From Bacillota bacterium (lineage in GTDB: Bacteria; Bacillota; DTU030), in contig DUVO01000041.1 in the NCBI GenBank assembly GCA_012841005.1, positions 1 through 5,375 on the forward strand: a stretch of 5,375 nucleotides of DNA, written 5' to 3'. The notes beneath the pieces were generated by a model, which searched no databases, was not told where the DNA came from, and saw nothing but the letters and a program-made list of their open reading frames with translations. Below are positions 4,848-5,375 of this stretch, one piece after another (positions within the stretch are counted from its first letter, which is position 1; every line of letters begins with the position of its first letter). The translations under genes were made by a program, and so were the position numbers.

Positions 4848-4957
4848 ATTTTGGACGACATTTATTTATTTGGCTACGACTCCTGTTTCGACAACATTAT
4901 TTGCTGGGCGACTCGGGACGTTGATAATACAAGTGTTGTGGTATAAAATGGATTACA

Positions 4958-4975
4958 AACCACTAGTAACTTGAC
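4958..4975. repeat. Direct repeat copy A (18 bases)
   Basis: AACCACTAGTAACTTGAC on the plus strand; it differs from copy B at 5213-5230 at one position. It lies about 130 bases upstream of the transposase remnant, a plausible place for the terminus of that element (GTCAAGTTACTAGTGGTT on the minus strand). Confidence 0.7.
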
Positions 4976-5187
4976 AATCTAAACCTCCCTGTAGTGCTCT
5001 GTACGGTCTGAACTAGCGATGCGTAAACAACAGAGGATTGCCTGATGCGATCTCGTACGCAAACCAAAGGGTGCCATCGACAACATGCTGGGGAGCCGGA
5101 GACATTTTCTGTTGACTCCGGTTGCATAGAAATTAAACAACTTGATCTCACAGACAAAAACGCATTTTTTGTGCGCTAATTATTCTT

Positions 5188-5241
5188 AAAAAAACCGGGG
5201 AGATTAGTTTTTAACCACTAGAAACTTGACGTCTCCCCGGT
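5188..5241 (-). terminator. Long-loop intrinsic terminator containing a repeat
   Basis: On the minus strand ACCGGGGAGA (5232-5241) pairs perfectly with TCTCCCCGGT (5194-5203) and is followed by six further T residues (5188-5193). The 28-base loop can form an inner AGTTT/AAACT stem and carries copy B of the direct repeat. It begins 23 bases after the stop of the possible gene tail at 5265. Confidence 0.75.
5213..5230. repeat. Direct repeat copy B (18 bases)
   Basis: AACCACTAGAAACTTGAC on the plus strand, in the same orientation as copy A 255 bases away, 17 of 18 identical. It occupies the loop of the terminator hairpin. Confidence 0.7.
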
Positions 5242-5264
5242 CTTATGTAAGGGCGCTCAATCTA

Positions 5265-5375
5265 TCACGACAGTTGGAACCATCTAATGATCAGCTCCAT
5301 GATGTCCATATTCAATCCCAAGGGACTGATCGCGTTATATGTAAACGCGCCCTTTTTCTGGCGGAGAAGGAGGGA
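5265..5375 (-). CDS. Possible C-terminal tail of an unknown gene
   Basis: From the window edge a frame is open for 36 codons to TGA (5265-5267), ending in GLNMDIMELIIRWFQLS. The composition looks protein-like and a strong terminator follows 23 bases later, which is why it is listed. The start lies outside the window, no family is recognised, and an open stretch of this length can arise by chance. Confidence 0.3.
   Translation of the reverse strand, partial: SLLLRQKKGAFTYNAISPLGLNMDIMELIIRWFQLS

Larger units (their letters stand above)
4826..5187. other. Non-coding stretch, probable transposon end and flank
   Basis: No supported gene. The part from 4826 to about 4975 is AT-rich and probably the left end of the element carrying the decayed transposase. 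The rest has a hairpin with arms AGCCGGAG and CTCCGGTT (about 5094-5125, one G-U pair) and an ACAAAAA/TTTTTGT inverted repeat near 5155-5173. I see no RNA family signature in it. Confidence 0.45.

Noticed and set aside
4921..4949. Plus-strand promoter TTGATA-17-TAAAAT
   Set aside because: The hexamers are reasonable, but no plus-strand gene or RNA feature lies downstream in an AT-rich region where chance matches are common.
4963..5157. Minus-strand 64-codon frame between the two direct repeats
   Set aside because: It has no ribosome binding site and a non-protein-like composition, and it runs into the presumed transposon terminus.

Overview
The window looks like a chromosomal segment of a Gram-positive, Firmicutes-type anaerobe, most likely a gut or rumen clostridium. 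This is inferred from strong AGGAGG-type ribosome binding sites, sigma-A-like promoters, intrinsic terminators with U-tracts, and Thr-rich and Ig-like cell-surface proteins. Every supported gene lies on the minus strand, so transcription runs from high to low coordinates. No species can be assigned from the sequence alone.

Right end (about 5375-4703): a possible C-terminal tail of an unknown gene (36 codons) is followed by a long-loop intrinsic terminator. Then come about 240 bases without a gene, and the left end of a decayed transposase gene. That gene has a good ribosome binding site and a recognisable N-terminus, but a stop codon interrupts it after 25 codons. Two direct copies of an 18-base motif (17 of 18 identical) lie in this region; one sits in the loop of the terminator hairpin.

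Middle (4702-2901): a terminus and 5' leader typical of the IS21 family start at about 4702. They include five CGGAA-type repeats spaced 22-23 bases apart and a perfect 9-bp hairpin next to the ribosome binding site. The istA reading frame starts at 4367, but after about 43 codons of helix-turn-helix sequence it runs in frame into a complete uracil permease (NCS2/UraA family). The permease appears to have lost its own start codon and leader and to borrow those of the insertion sequence. This chimera is the most notable item in the window.

Centre-left (2865-2364): the permease ends in a strong terminator. A tRNA-Arg (anticodon CCT, CCA encoded) with its own terminator follows, then a small 62-residue gene of unknown function. 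The small gene has a strong ribosome binding site and a candidate promoter whose spacer holds a perfect palindrome, probably an operator.

Left (2040-1): about 320 bases with no convincing gene (2040-2363) precede a good promoter and a structured leader of about 120 nt that ends in an intrinsic terminator, a candidate attenuator or small RNA. Two surface-protein genes follow: a membrane-anchored protein with a poly-Thr stalk, and a secreted protein with Ig-like domains that runs off the left edge. They are probably co-transcribed, since 58 bases and no terminator separate them.
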